NCBI GenBank assembly: GCA_039654915.1 | Contig: CM077598.1 | Span: 75,730,041-75,794,040 of the forward strand | DNA length: 64,000 bases | Reading direction: 5' to 3' | Source of the DNA: Aquilaria yunnanensis | Lineage: Eukaryota > Streptophyta > Magnoliopsida > Malvales > Thymelaeaceae | In this document: positions 41,601-53,479 of the stretch, piece after piece | Layout: every line of letters starts with the position of its first letter | Numbering within the stretch: the first letter of the stretch is position 1 | The notes under the pieces: model-generated | What the model saw: the letters and a program-made list of their open reading frames with translations, nothing else | Told to the model about the DNA's origin: nothing | The model's database searches: none | Translations under genes and position numbers: made by a program

Positions 41601-44470
41601 TAAGAGCATGACCTAGGGTGTTTATTTTATTTTATTCTCTTATGTCTATTTATTTATCTATTTATTTTCCTTTAATTTTATGATTGTGTAATTCTATTTT
41701 CTTGTATCTCATAATGTGTCTAGGAATTAGGAGAAACTTAATAGAGCTAATTTTCTAACACATAACAAATTTTCAAGAATTCGTTCTTGGTTATTGATAA
41801 AATTTTGAGATGAATTATTTATTCGAATCTGATTGATCTGATAAGATTCATGGTTTGAACAAGGTGCTCCTTTCAAATTCTTGGTGGATTTGATAAAGTC
41901 CTCAGATTTCAAGGACATCTAATATTCCATATTCGGTTGGTCTGATAAGATTAGTCCTAAAATTACTCCAAGCCAGGGCTTGACTTTATACTACTAGTAA
42001 ATTGAGAGAGCCACGAATTTCTTTTTTACTAGGCCAGATGAACCAAAGCAGCTGAAACCACACACTTAGATGGAACATTTATTCCAGTTCAAACTAATTC
42101 TAAACAAAAAGTAGTCTTATTACTACTTAATGTCTGAACTAACCCACAGGTTAAAACAAGACGACCAACACAAGTATTTGATGAATACAATCTCTTAACA
42201 GAACCTGCAAGGTAGAAGGGGGAGTGAGTTTCGAAGAAACTAAGTAAAGGACACTATACTTAATAGTAGCTCCCATAGTAGATTCCTGCAACAAGAAAAT
42301 AATACACAACCACTAGCAATATATCCACAATATGACAATCAACTCATCAAATAGCAACAAAAAATCAATAGAACAATGAATTCACAAAAAATATAAAACT
42401 GCTCAAGCAATCAATTAAAGAAAAATGCAATTGACAATGAATGATGCATTATTAATGTTAACAAATAGTCCAATCCAACCTCCAAGGTAGTAACAATCCA
42501 TGCCTTCAAGGCACCACAATAAAGAGCTATAAACCTAAGACCCAACAAAGTGTTGGCCAAGCATTGAGGTCACCTATAGGTCTCCATTACTTGCCAAATC
42601 ACATGCTAGCTAGCATAGCTTCACAGATAGATTTGCCCTTGTTAGCATCCAATAATAATCACAATTTCAGCCTTTAGGACAAATGCCTTTCTTAGCATTT
42701 AACAACAAAGATGCTCCTCATAACATCTAACAATTATTACAAATTCAGCCATAAGGCCAATCTAATTTTAGTCTTTCCCCCTGCAACTTACCAATGTTAT
42801 TTATAGACAAACAGGAATCAATATTTCTAGTGAAACAACTAAGGAATTTCACTATTGGTTTCTACAGACTAATAAGAGTCCTTTACTAATTTACCAATCA
42901 ACCATGCTATTACTCACCAATCTTGTTGCTTGACCAGAATGTAAGCTCCTTTGAAGTAGTCTATGCCTTAACTTTAACAACCATCCATTTGAAACCTTTC
43001 ATGATCAACCCATAACTGACTTGTAGTAAAAAACCATAGTTTTGAATAGTAACAACCATACTTGAACCTTAAGAAAGCTTTTACCAACCAAGCCCAAGGC
43101 ATGCAGCACAAATTGAGACTAAATCTTCCATGTTTCTCCAATTCCTACATTCCCTATGGAAGCAAAGATTTTAGAACCACAATCCCAGCCCTTGCCTTGC
43201 CAAAGAGGAAACAATACTAGTTTTCCTCAAAGCCCCTGCCTTGCCAAAGAAAAATCCTTGTTCTAGTCGAGCCTTAATCCTAGTTTGATTTTGTTGTTTT
43301 CCTAAAAAAATTGTTATTTTTCTTTCAAACCATGATTTTGGAAGTTAAACTATTCTAGCTCTCCTAGCAGAAAGCTTAGTGAGTGAGGTAAGTTCATAAA
43401 TCCCTAACTTAAATACCTTAGTTAGATGTGAATTAGTAAAATCAAGTAAGGTGCTCAAGGTTTAGTTGGTTCCTAGGGGATTGCACTAGGTTTATCCAAG
43501 GGTAAAATGGTAATTTTACATCCCAAAGGGTCGGGATGCATCCTAAGAGTTGAAATGATGTTTTAAAAACCCAAAACCCAAGTTAGCATTTTTGGTGAAG
43601 TTTTTTAAACCACTCTTTGTTATTTGTGGAAGGGTAAAATTTGCAAAACAATATAAAAGTCGAGGGAGGAGGCTTTTGTTCATTTAAAACTTGTTGAGGG
43701 AGATGATTTTAGCACTATTCACCCTTCTCATTTTCATATATCCCTCAAGACCTCTCCATCTCTTCCTTGAATTCCACCAAAATCTTGATTCCTTTTTGAA
43801 ATTTGGAGGCCTTTGGCGTACCCTAGTAAGAGGTGGCTTATTTTGTGTTGATTTTGAACCATTGGAGCTCTTGGTTGCATTTTTCCAACTTGGTCAAGGG
43901 GTGTGTGTGTGGTAAGCTTTGATTCATGAAGATTTCTTATTTATTGAGTTGTTTTAAGCTTGGATTTTGTTGGGTTAATGTTAATTTAGTGCCCTATGCC
44001 TTGTGTTTGCCTTAGAACCTAAGAAACCTTCGTTCAGCCTTGGAGGTTGTGGCTTGTTGTTGTGGTGCTTGATTCATGCTAATTTCAGGTTAATTGAGGT
44101 AAAGGATTTTTGATTCATACTTATTTTATACCATTTAGAGCTTACTTGTGGTAGAGTCCATGTGATTTTGTGAGTGGTGTTAGTTGGTGAAGGTGAAGGT
44201 CATGGTGGACTAGTGTGATCTCATTGAATTGTGTGGTGTTTATGGAGTCCATAAGCTTGGTTTGATTGATTCATTATGTCCTAGGAAGTGTGCTTTGTAT
44301 GTTTGCAAAATAGGGAGGCATCCCCAACTTTTTTAGGAACCTTTGGAGGTCTCCTAAGGCTCCGGTTAGCACTGCAGCGCCTAGAGCACACTAGGGGAGG
44401 CCCAAATGGATGGCCTGTGGTGATGTAGCCCAACAAGCCTATTTGGCATCAAGCTCCACTTTTTTACATT
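41601..44470. other. AT-rich non-coding DNA, nothing recognised
   Basis: No credible gene; frames are short and without motifs. A TATA-like ATATAAAAG near 43650 followed by pyrimidine-rich sequence could mark the U3/R part of an old LTR, but no edges or target duplications were found. Confidence 0.5.
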
Positions 44471-44494
44471 ATGTTCTGGGGGAAGTCTTGTGAC

Positions 44495-44800
44495 ATGGGC
44501 CCTCATGGGCTTGCCTAGGAAGCCTATGGGAACTTGTCCCACACTAGTCACAATTGGCTAATTGATTATATGCACACTAGTTAAAACCTTTATGCTTCTA
44601 GTTAATTAATCCTACTATGTAGTCATGCATGAGTATGTACTTTGATCTGAATGTTTAAACAAGTAATAAAAACATAACACATTGCCATGGAAATTAATTA
44701 AAATCGAATCGTCAAAGCAATCAGAGCATACAAAGCATTTGTGTGGTTAACTATACATAATTAACTGTGTGTGAACATCCAAGCAAAAGTAGACTATGCT
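44495..44800. repeat. Dispersed repeat, inverted copy of 8675-9000
   Basis: Aligns with the reverse complement of 8675-9000 over about 300 bp with the same block order (CCTAGGAAGCCTATGGGAAC first). The similarity is obvious by eye but the copies are clearly diverged. Confidence 0.65.
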
Positions 44801-44949
44801 CACACCCAAGAGTGACTCTAGAGTACACTACTCATTCATGAATATTGGAGGCAAATTAGTGTATGGAAACTATACACTGAACCACACTATTGAGATCCAT
44901 AACTAAGCTCCCACCTTAGAGCAAGTTCTAGTGGCAAGCTCCAAAGCCC

Positions 44950-45165
44950 TCCCTTGTGCTTTGCTAGCCACTATTGACCAAAAAGATGACTGTGGTTGGT
45001 ACATCAACCTAACCAACAAGTGAACCAACAACTAGAATCACAAGGATTCAAATAAACCATATACCTGTCCATGAGCTCAACTCAACAACCCTCAATGGTT
45101 GCTGGCTCAATGATGCCCAAAAACTGCACAACATGAAACTAAGGGAGTGAAAATCTTATGATTCT
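44950..45165 (+). repeat. Direct repeat, copy 1 (partner 46856-47075)
   Basis: Shares CCTTGTGCTTTGCTAGCCAC through GGGAGTGAAAATCTTATGAT with 46856-47075, with scattered mismatches. The copies are about 1.9 kb apart. They could be the surviving ends of one element or a segmental duplication. Confidence 0.75.
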
Positions 45166-46855
45166 CAATAAGGGATCTTCAACCTACAAGGAAAACACTA
45201 AGTACAACACATATACAAAGATATGTAATCTACTATGAGCTTACACAGCTTGAGGTTAAACTTATGCGCAAACATTTTAGTCCTTTGGGACTTGTCCTCT
45301 TCCTAGTCCTCAAACTACAAGGCAAAACCTTCTCTACTAGCAAGCATTGACTAGTAAAATATATCACTAGTTGAACCTCCCTTATGTTGTATAGGTGAAC
45401 ATGGTGGATGCTACTTGCTTGAGTTTTAAGAAATTCAGTTGGTGTACTAGGCTCCCACATAGTGCCTTGAGCCATTAGTTCATGTAGGCCACTATAGTAT
45501 TAAGCCTCCTCCCAGTTAGGTGCACTAGGCTCCCACTTGGTGTCTTGAGCTAATAAGCTCACCTAGACCACCAAGGTACTGAGCTTTGCCATTTAACCTA
45601 CCAAGGATGCAGTAAGCTTTCACTTGTACCTCAAGTCCCAACTTGGCTAGGCTACAAGTACATTAAGCCTTCGCCCATGGTGCTTTCCTATCCACCATTA
45701 CTTGGTCCACTGCTAAGCTAATGTTTAACTAACCATAGACATGATTAGCAAGCTTAACTAGGGTCCCCTAAGGCCTTAGGAACATCCATACAATCAATCT
45801 AGCTCTTTAGGCCATGATGCATATGTACTGAGCACATGGTGCGTTCACATCACAGTCAGCTTCTCAATTCTAGATTTCATGTGAACGCTCCATGAGCTGG
45901 TGCATTTACATCACCTGGGAAAAGTTTCACATTGTTCTTCATGTTGCCTAAGCTCAAGGGGTGTTTTCCTTGGCTTAATTCAAGCAATAACTTACCAAAT
46001 CAATCTCCATGGAGAACATACAAGTTCCATGCATTAATTTAGCAAGCAAAATAACTAATTCCTTACTAAATTGATGTCTAACTAGTCATGGAGAAACTTA
46101 GTGAGCTTAACTAGGGTCCCATGAGGTCCCCTAAGCCTTTAATGACTCCCTTGTTCATGAACTAGGCCTCCTAGGCCTAATGCAAATGCACCACATCTTT
46201 GGTGTGCACGCACTCTGGTAGCCCACTCATTCTGGAAAAGGTGCGTAAACACCATGAGTTCTATGCATATGCATTTCAGGCTCTAGGCTACGATGAGAAT
46301 GCACAGACCCTTGGTACATTTGCATTTCCTGCAAAATAAGAGATATGAAGCTCTTCACGATGCCTATGCACAGGAGGTGCCTTACTTGGGCCGTGTTGAG
46401 CACTAACTGACCAAATCAAGCTCCATAACCAACTTTTAAACAACATATATCAATTTAGCAAAAGAATAACTAAATCTCTTACCTCATTTTCATGGCACAA
46501 GCAAAGATCAAGCATTCCAACACTAATGAACAAGGTTGCACTTAGTTTGCCTAGGTTCCATGTAATTCAAGGTTCATAGCATCAAAATAAGACTAATCAA
46601 GCAAAGCCCATATATCAAAAGGCCAAACCAACAAGAAAACATCATGGATTTCAAGCTACCTCACGTTCAAAACATGCCCAAGCAATAAAAACATTAAAAT
46701 AAGCTTCCAACGCTTGAATTTCACTTGAAATGAGCTACCCATTGCTTATACACCCCTTGGTCCTTTTATTTTCAACAAGAAATCGAGATTTTGTGAAGAA
46801 ATTGAAGGGGAAATGGAGAGGGAAAGGATGAACTCGGCTTTAGAAGTGGAAATGA
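45166..46855. other. Sequence between the direct repeats; no gene
   Basis: AT-rich, with loosely repeated phrases (GGCTCCCACTTGGTGTCTTG-like blocks near 45450-45545). The 80-residue minus-strand frame near 45233 has no recognisable domain. Confidence 0.5.
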
Positions 46856-47075
46856 ACCTTGTGCTTTGCTAGCCACTGTTGGCCAAATAGATAACTGTGG
46901 TTGGTACATCAGCCTAACCAACAAGTGAACCACAAACTTGAATCACAAGGATTCAAATAAACCATATACCTGCCCATGAGCTCAACACAAAAACCCCTAG
47001 TGGTTGCTGGCTTAATGACGCCCAAAAGCTGCACAACATGAAACTGAGGGAGTGAAAATCTTATGATTTCCAAAC
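46856..47075 (+). repeat. Direct repeat, copy 2 (partner 44950-45165)
   Basis: See copy 1. Its right end abuts the old copia LTR remnant at about 47078, suggesting the copia LTR inserted at or near the repeat edge. Confidence 0.75.
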
Positions 47076-47077
47076 AA

Positions 47078-48190
47078 TGCAATGGAATTAACCAAAAGCT
47101 ACCAAGATCCAAGCAAAATAGGATAAATTGGGTGTTCAAAATTTTTTTGTATTTAGTAGGCTGTGATTTTTCACCCAACTATTGAGCCGAATTAGTAAAC
47201 TTAAACAATTAAAGTCTTCAAGCTCTTTATGGTATCCACAATAACCACTTGAATCACCACACCTCCTCCAAGTTCTATAGCTTGTGTCCTCCAAGGAAAA
47301 ACAAGAGAGGAGTGTGGCTGGAAATCTCATAACCCTTTCTAATTTCATCCAGGAGGCTGTATCCAAAACAACACCATATAACATATAAACATTGATGCAA
47401 AACTCCCAAGCCAAATAGATTTCATAACCCTAATCCAACTAAGCCTAATTTCAGGCTCGACAATGGCTCAATTTTTTAGCCAATAATTAATCCAAAATTA
47501 CCAACAAACAAAAACCAAACAATTTGGCCCAAGCACTCATATATTCCAATTGGCTCTAAGTGTGTGACCTTAAGGCTCCTATCACATAATCAATGATCAT
47601 AAATCACATTTATAACTATAAATAATGAACAGCGTTTAGCAACATATCATTGCCACCCAAGTGACAACATAGTTTGTGATTTGACTAAACCTATATGATC
47701 ATTATTCATATATGCCATCGTCCATTTGTACAAGATATCAAGACTGAGCACAACACATGGAACATGTCATACTCGTATCACCCAATCTATAGTTTCTTAA
47801 TTTCTGGCTTGACTGACTTAAACTAATAACATTGACATCCTATATTAACTCATTTGAGCATCGCCATGCATTTCCTTATTCTGACACAATCAAAAGGCCC
47901 AACGATATCATTCCCGTTATATAAATGGATAAAATCCATCTTTATCATATAAATCCCTTCACATGATATATGACATACCCTATGACCACCTTCATTTCAT
48001 TCAATTACAAGCAACAAGAAGAAGTATCAAAGTGTGTGACTCACATGTAGAGAACCTTGATGATCTTAAGTCAAAATGGCTACATATACCATGATCACTA
48101 TGAAAATCACTCATGACACTTATTTAATAATCCATATAGCATTCTCATGGCAAGTTGGTCTTGTACACAATTTTTCATTTTATTTCTAAC
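47078..48190 (-). mobile_element. Old, diverged copia LTR remnant (Co1/Co2 family)
   Basis: Follows the Co1 LTR in plus-strand order, with matches such as AATTAACC...AAGC, TCTTTATGGTATCCACA, TTAGCAACATATCATTGC, GATATCAAGACTGAGCACA and CTCATGGCAAGTTGGTC. Many substitutions and small indels indicate great age relative to the LTRs at 5244 and 9003. Both terminal edges are lost, so no target duplication can be given. Confidence 0.8.
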
Positions 48191-48576
48191 CATGGTATGT
48201 AGACAGAAGCAATAAAAAGAACTAATGAGCAAAGAACTCATCTAGGGAAGTAAATGGAAGGATAACTTTATCTGTCAATTAGTTGTATTCCATAGGATGT
48301 GGCTAGTAGGAGTGGAGCCATTGCAAGGGGCTCTATTTGACTACTGGTGGTATGCTCATACTCATACATGTTTTCTATCTATTTTTCCTTGATAATTTCT
48401 CATCTATTGATGTGTTTTTTTATAAGAATTCATGCTCAATTGGTTCATATTTTATTTTCATGTTACATTTCAGCTTTAATTTGGTTAAGAAGGATTTTGT
48501 GTGAGTTTTGGAGTTGAATTGAAAGTTTTGGTAGAAATTTGGATTAACAAGGCCTTGTACACATCTATGTCAATAT
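48191..48576. other. AT-rich spacer before element C; nothing recognised
   Basis: About 390 bp without coding frame, repeat or RNA signature that I can identify. Confidence 0.5.
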
Positions 48577-49306
48577 TGATAGCCAAAGGGCTATCGCCCA
48601 CAAGACCTCTTAAGTGGCCAACTTGACACCATCCTCAGGGAGTCATAGCACCAACCTCGGATTATTCTCTGCATCACTTTTGGAAAATTATTTGGCCAAC
48701 TTCGGGTAAAAGGTTCCTCACCTCCCTCGGATTTGTGAAGCTACCAACCTTGGAAAAATAGATCCACCATCCTCAATAGAGGAAAAAGTCTCCCCAAGAT
48801 GGTCTGCTGTTCCGAAGGGCCTTCCCCAGTAGCCCTCGAGGATAAATCTCTGCCCGAAGGGGTCTCACATCTCCAAATGGCTCTTATGGAAAAACGAAAA
48901 AAATGGTTAAGGAGCCTCTGAAAAAAAGACCTCCCACATGCCCTTACCCTTTGGCCAGAACGGCCTATGGCCAACTGGAGATATCTACATCCAAAGGTAC
49001 GGACCAGATCTAGCCGAACACATGTCAAGATCTAGATAGGCTGTGTAAAATGGCCTCTCCCTCCACCCTCCTATAAATACTTAGAAAGGTCCTTGGTAAG
49101 AACAATGGGGGCTCTCTCTCTTTCATAGTTTCTTCTCGTAACCATTGCTCTCCGGTATACTGACTTGGGCATCGCAGGCTCTTATCCTAGAAACACACTC
49201 CAGGGAGCTCCTAACCCACGTTCTTCAAAGTCTTGCAGATATCTTCTCATCAAAAGTCTCATCTTCAGACCAGCATGTTACACAACGAAGATGCCACTTG
49301 GCATCA
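48577..49306 (+). mobile_element. Element C 5' LTR (730 bp)
   Basis: Starts TGATAGCCAAAGGGCTATCG, which forms the family hairpin, and ends TTGGCATCA. TATA box TATAAATA at 49072-49079. The G-box position holds CACATG instead of CACGTG. A degenerate PBS, TGGCACCATCAGTGGGAA, follows at 49309-49326. Confidence 0.88.
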
Positions 49307-51459
49307 TTTGGCACCATCAGTGGGAAAGCATTCTCAAAATTGCTGTTGTTGAGACCTAGTGTTTGAAGGACAAGGGACTTCTGAGGTCCCAGTTTGCGCT
49401 GAAAACTCAAGCAACGGCTGAACAGCCTACAACAGACACTTCTCTACCGGAAGATGAACGTCCTTTAACTGTCACGATGGGCTTTCTACGTGATTTTTAG
49501 CACTCTATCGTGGCTAAAATGACGCAACAGCTTGACCAAAGGTGGTCACAACCACTTCCAAGGGGAAGGGCATCCTCTCCAGATGCCCCGTCAAGAGAAA
49601 AACCCTAAGTCACCTTGTCGGAGCTCTAACAATGAGTCCTCAATGGAGAACATACCATCCAAGGGATGTCGCACTGGAGGAGCGATGTCGAAAGGGCCTA
49701 GAACTTATTGTCGATGAAGTCTGTCTGCAGATGGGAAGTCCCAGTCCCCCCGTCAGTAAAGTTACTCCCCAAAAAGAAGACGTCGCTCTTTGTTACCGGT
49801 GACTACTGGGCAACAAGGAGAGGACAGTTCTACCATCCTCATGGAGAGAATCCTATAGAGGTTGGAGAAAGTGGAAAAATAGAATTCTCGAAAGCCTGTC
49901 TGGTCAAGGTTGTGAAAGACCTTCACTAGAGAAAAGTCACCCTTCATTCATACGATAGTAGAGGCACCAATGCCTGCGCTTTTCGGGTACCATGCCTGGA
50001 GAAATATGATGGGCGCAGCGACCCCGAAGCCAACCTGATGAAATATAGGCGCAACATGGTGCTAATGGTGCCTCCCTCTGAAAGTGTTTCAAAGTTACCT
50101 TGTCAGGGCTAGTAATTGCGTGGTATAACTCCCTGGCTCCCGGAACCATAATGGTTTTCCAAGAGTCATCCATCATATTCACCTAGTAGTTCATTGAAAG
50201 TAGGCCGACGGTGAAGATGCCTGTCCAAATGTTTGACATAGCCCAAAAGAATGGGGAGACCATTTTGGACTATGTCGAGAGGTTCAATTGAGAAGCCTTT
50301 GGTATGCCCGACTTCTGCCCGAAAATTCACATCCTCGCCATGATCAAGGGACTCAAGAGGTACTCACAACTCTTCTATGACTTCTCCAAAGACCCCCCTG
50401 ACACCCTCGGAGATTCTACCAAAGGGCCGAATAGCATATGGCAGCCGAAGAGCTAAGGATGGGCAGCCCCAAGGCTGAGCAAAGTCACTTCGAGAGTCAA
50501 AGTCACCAACCTCGGTATTCCACTAAGGGAGGGGCAGGCCTTGGGAAACAAGGGGAAAGAAGCTAGTATCATTCACTCCCCTAAATACTATAAGAATAAA
50601 CATCTTGATGCCCATGGAAAGGCAAGGAACTGCAATCCAACATTCAAAGGCCACGACCTCGGACAACAAGAAGAACATGAAGAAATTTTGTCAATTTCAT
50701 TGGGACCACAGGCATGATACCGAAGATTGCTTCAAGCTGAGAAAGTATATTGAATCTTTAATCAAGCAATCGCAACTTCAATGGTACCTATGGATGCCAT
50801 CGCCCAAAACCCGGGAAAGAAAGGAAGAAGAGAGGAAAGCAGAGGATGAGGACTATGATTCAAACCGATGTCGGAATCAAAGCCCCAAAAAGCACCCACC
50901 ACCTTCGATAGGAATAATCCAGACAATCACCACTAGAATACCCTCGGCTGAGAGGAAAAGGAAAGTCTGGGAAATCTCGATGATGGAATTTGGCAACTCG
51001 GTGAACAAACTTGTTCGAAAAGATGGGTCTACTGTAAAGTTACCACACGACAGCCCTCTCCTAATCATGGTAAGGATAGGAAGCTGGGATGTCAAGAAGG
51101 TGCTGATTGATGATGGGTCGAATGCCAACGTTTTGTTCTCCCATTTGTTGCCGAACTTGGGCATTTCCAAGAGTGACCTTAAACCCGTTACCTTTCTTAC
51201 TTTTTGCATAGGTCCCTTAGAACTCCCAATACTTGGGTGGATCGATCTACTTTTGATGTTAAGGGGAACCTCGATTCAAACCAAGGAAGAGCTCTTTGGT
51301 TCCACCATGATGAGGTTCATCGTCATACATGTCCCTTCTTTATACAACGCCATCCTCGGAAGGCAGACAAAGGGTAATCTTCACATTCGCCCAAATGTGA
51401 AATACCTAATGGTCACATTCAGCATAAAGGAATGTGACGTAGAAATACTCATCGATTAA
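49275..51459 (+). pseudogene. Element C gag and protease (broken)
   Basis: Start MLHNEDATWHHLAPSVG at 49275 crosses the LTR-PBS junction. A one-base insertion near 49328 shifts the frame, and there are several more stops to 50600. From 50605 a 284-residue frame is open: TTSDNKKNMKKFCQFHWDHRHDTEDCFKL (zinc knuckle) and protease VLIDDGSNANVLFSHLLPNLGI, then NAILGRQTKGNLHIRPNVKY. It ends at TAA after EILID (51457-51459), where element A continues QAEVRKVFVKAR. Confidence 0.87.
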
Positions 51460-53474
51460 GCCAAAGTAAGGAAAGTTTTCATGAAAGCAAAATAGAGCCC
51501 AATGAAAGTTCACACACAGGCTTCAAGAGAGATAAGCACGGCCCGCGAAGACACAATAGAAGGAGAAAAAAGTGACCTTGAAAAAATAGAAGAGGATGTA
51601 GAACTTGTCCCTGGCCGAAGTACTCGAGTGGAGAAAAAACTGGCCAAAGGTGACAAGGAAAAGCTTGTATCTATTCTATTAATGAACAAAGATCTATTTG
51701 CCTACGCTTTGAAGGATATACCTGGGGTAGACCCTGGTATAATTCAGCACTATTTTAAAGTATGCTCAGAGGTGAAGCCTGTTCAACAAAAAAAGCATAG
51801 CCCTGCGGCGCATATGAACAATTTCATTAAAAAAGAAGTTCAACGGTTAATGGTGGCGGGCATAATCAGGGAGGTCAAGTACCCCGAATGGCTCAATAAT
51901 GTTGTTGTTACCATGAAGGAAGGGAGTGATAAACTTTGAATGTGGATCGACGTTCGAAACATAAATGATCCCTGTCCAAATGACTCGTATCCTTTGCCAC
52001 CAATAGACCAATTAGTAGATTCCACTATCGAATACGGTCTACTTAGCTTCCTCGATGCTTTTAAAGGATATCATCAAATTCATATGAATCCCAAAGATAA
52101 GGAAAAAATTGCTTTCTTTACCGAAGTTGGGACCTATTGTTACGTCAGAATGACCTTCGCCCTTAAAAACGCAAGAACAACATACCAAAGGCTAATGAAC
52201 AGGGTATTCATCTCCAAAATCAGGAGAAATATGAAAGTATATGTCAATGATATGATAGTTAAGAGCAAGCAGCCTAGTAGTCATATCGTAGACTTGAGGG
52301 AAACATTCGACCAACTTTGGGAATTCAGAATCCGTCTTAACCTCGAGAGGTGTGTGTTTGGGGTGACTGCTGGCAAATTCTTCAAGTTTATGGTATCCAA
52401 AAGAGGTATCGATGCCAACCCAGAAAAGTTTAAGGCCCTGTTAGGATTCCAAACTCCCATGATGACTAGGGATGTGCAAAGGCTTATAGGAAGAATCACA
52501 GCCCTTAGCAGATTCATCTCTAAATACGGGGACTAGTGTCAACCATTTTTTAAAGTGCTCACCAAAGCAGCAAGAAATGAAGGCAACTTCATTTTCAAGG
52601 AACACCCTTAGAATGAAGATTGCCAAAAAGCTTGGGATGAACTTAAGAGCTACTGAACCCATCTACCGACACTTTGGCAGCTGCTAGGAGTAGAACCCCT
52701 CATCCTCTGCCTTGCCATCACCAAAAAGGTAGTAAGTTCGGTACTTGTAAGGGGAGACGGAGGAAAGCAGTGGCCAGTATACTATGTGAGCAAGTCCCTA
52801 CACGGTAATGAAGTTAGGCACTCTTTTTTGCAAAAGGCCATCTATGCCCTAGTGTTGGCAAGCAGGAGGCTGCGACCTTATTTCCAAGGTCATCCCATCA
52901 CTGATTGAAGTAACTTACCTCTTAGGGATGTCATGAGGAAGGTAGACCACTCTGAAAGATTCTCAAAGTGGTGCATCGAGCTCGGTGAATATGATATCAC
53001 CTATGAGCCAAGAAGGGCAATATAAGACCAAGCATTGGCGGATTTCATCGTTGAAGTAACAAGAACCGAAGGCACTCCAGAAGTGATGAACCTGAGTGGA
53101 CACCCTTCATCAATGGCGCCTCCAGTTCTGGACATCAAGGAGCTAGAGTAATTCTACGGGGACCAGAAGGTATGAAAGCTTCAAAGTCCATCAAGTTCGG
53201 TTTCAGTGTCACCAATAACTTGGCCGAATATGAAGCCCTCATAGCAAGCTTATGATTGGCAAAAAAAGTTGGCATGATAAATCTGAAGGCCTATATCGAT
53301 TTTGAGCTGGTGGTCCGACAGATTGCATGGGACTATGGGGCAAAAGACCCAAACTTGGCAAAGTACCATGATCTCGTAAAAAGGCTTATCCAAGAATTCG
53401 ACAAGGTGTAGATAGAAAACATGCCCTGACGAGATAATATGGAAGTGGATACTTTGGCCAAATTAAAGGAGTCC
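51460..53474 (+). pseudogene. Element C reverse transcriptase and RNase H (broken; YVND active site)
   Basis: Continues after the TAA. 51502-51939 holds LAKGDKEKLVSILLMNKDLFAYALKD and REVKYPEWLNNVVVTMKEGSDKL, ending at TGA. The RT core 51940-52536 has the catalytic box changed to YVNDMIVKS (YVDD expected), removing a catalytic Asp. RNase H regions (52537-53474) are recognisable as SKSLHGNEVRHSFLQKAIYALVLASRRLRPYF and NNLAEYEALIASL with many stops. The frame is then cut by the solo LTR at 53480. Confidence 0.86.
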
Positions 53475-53479
53475 ACCAA

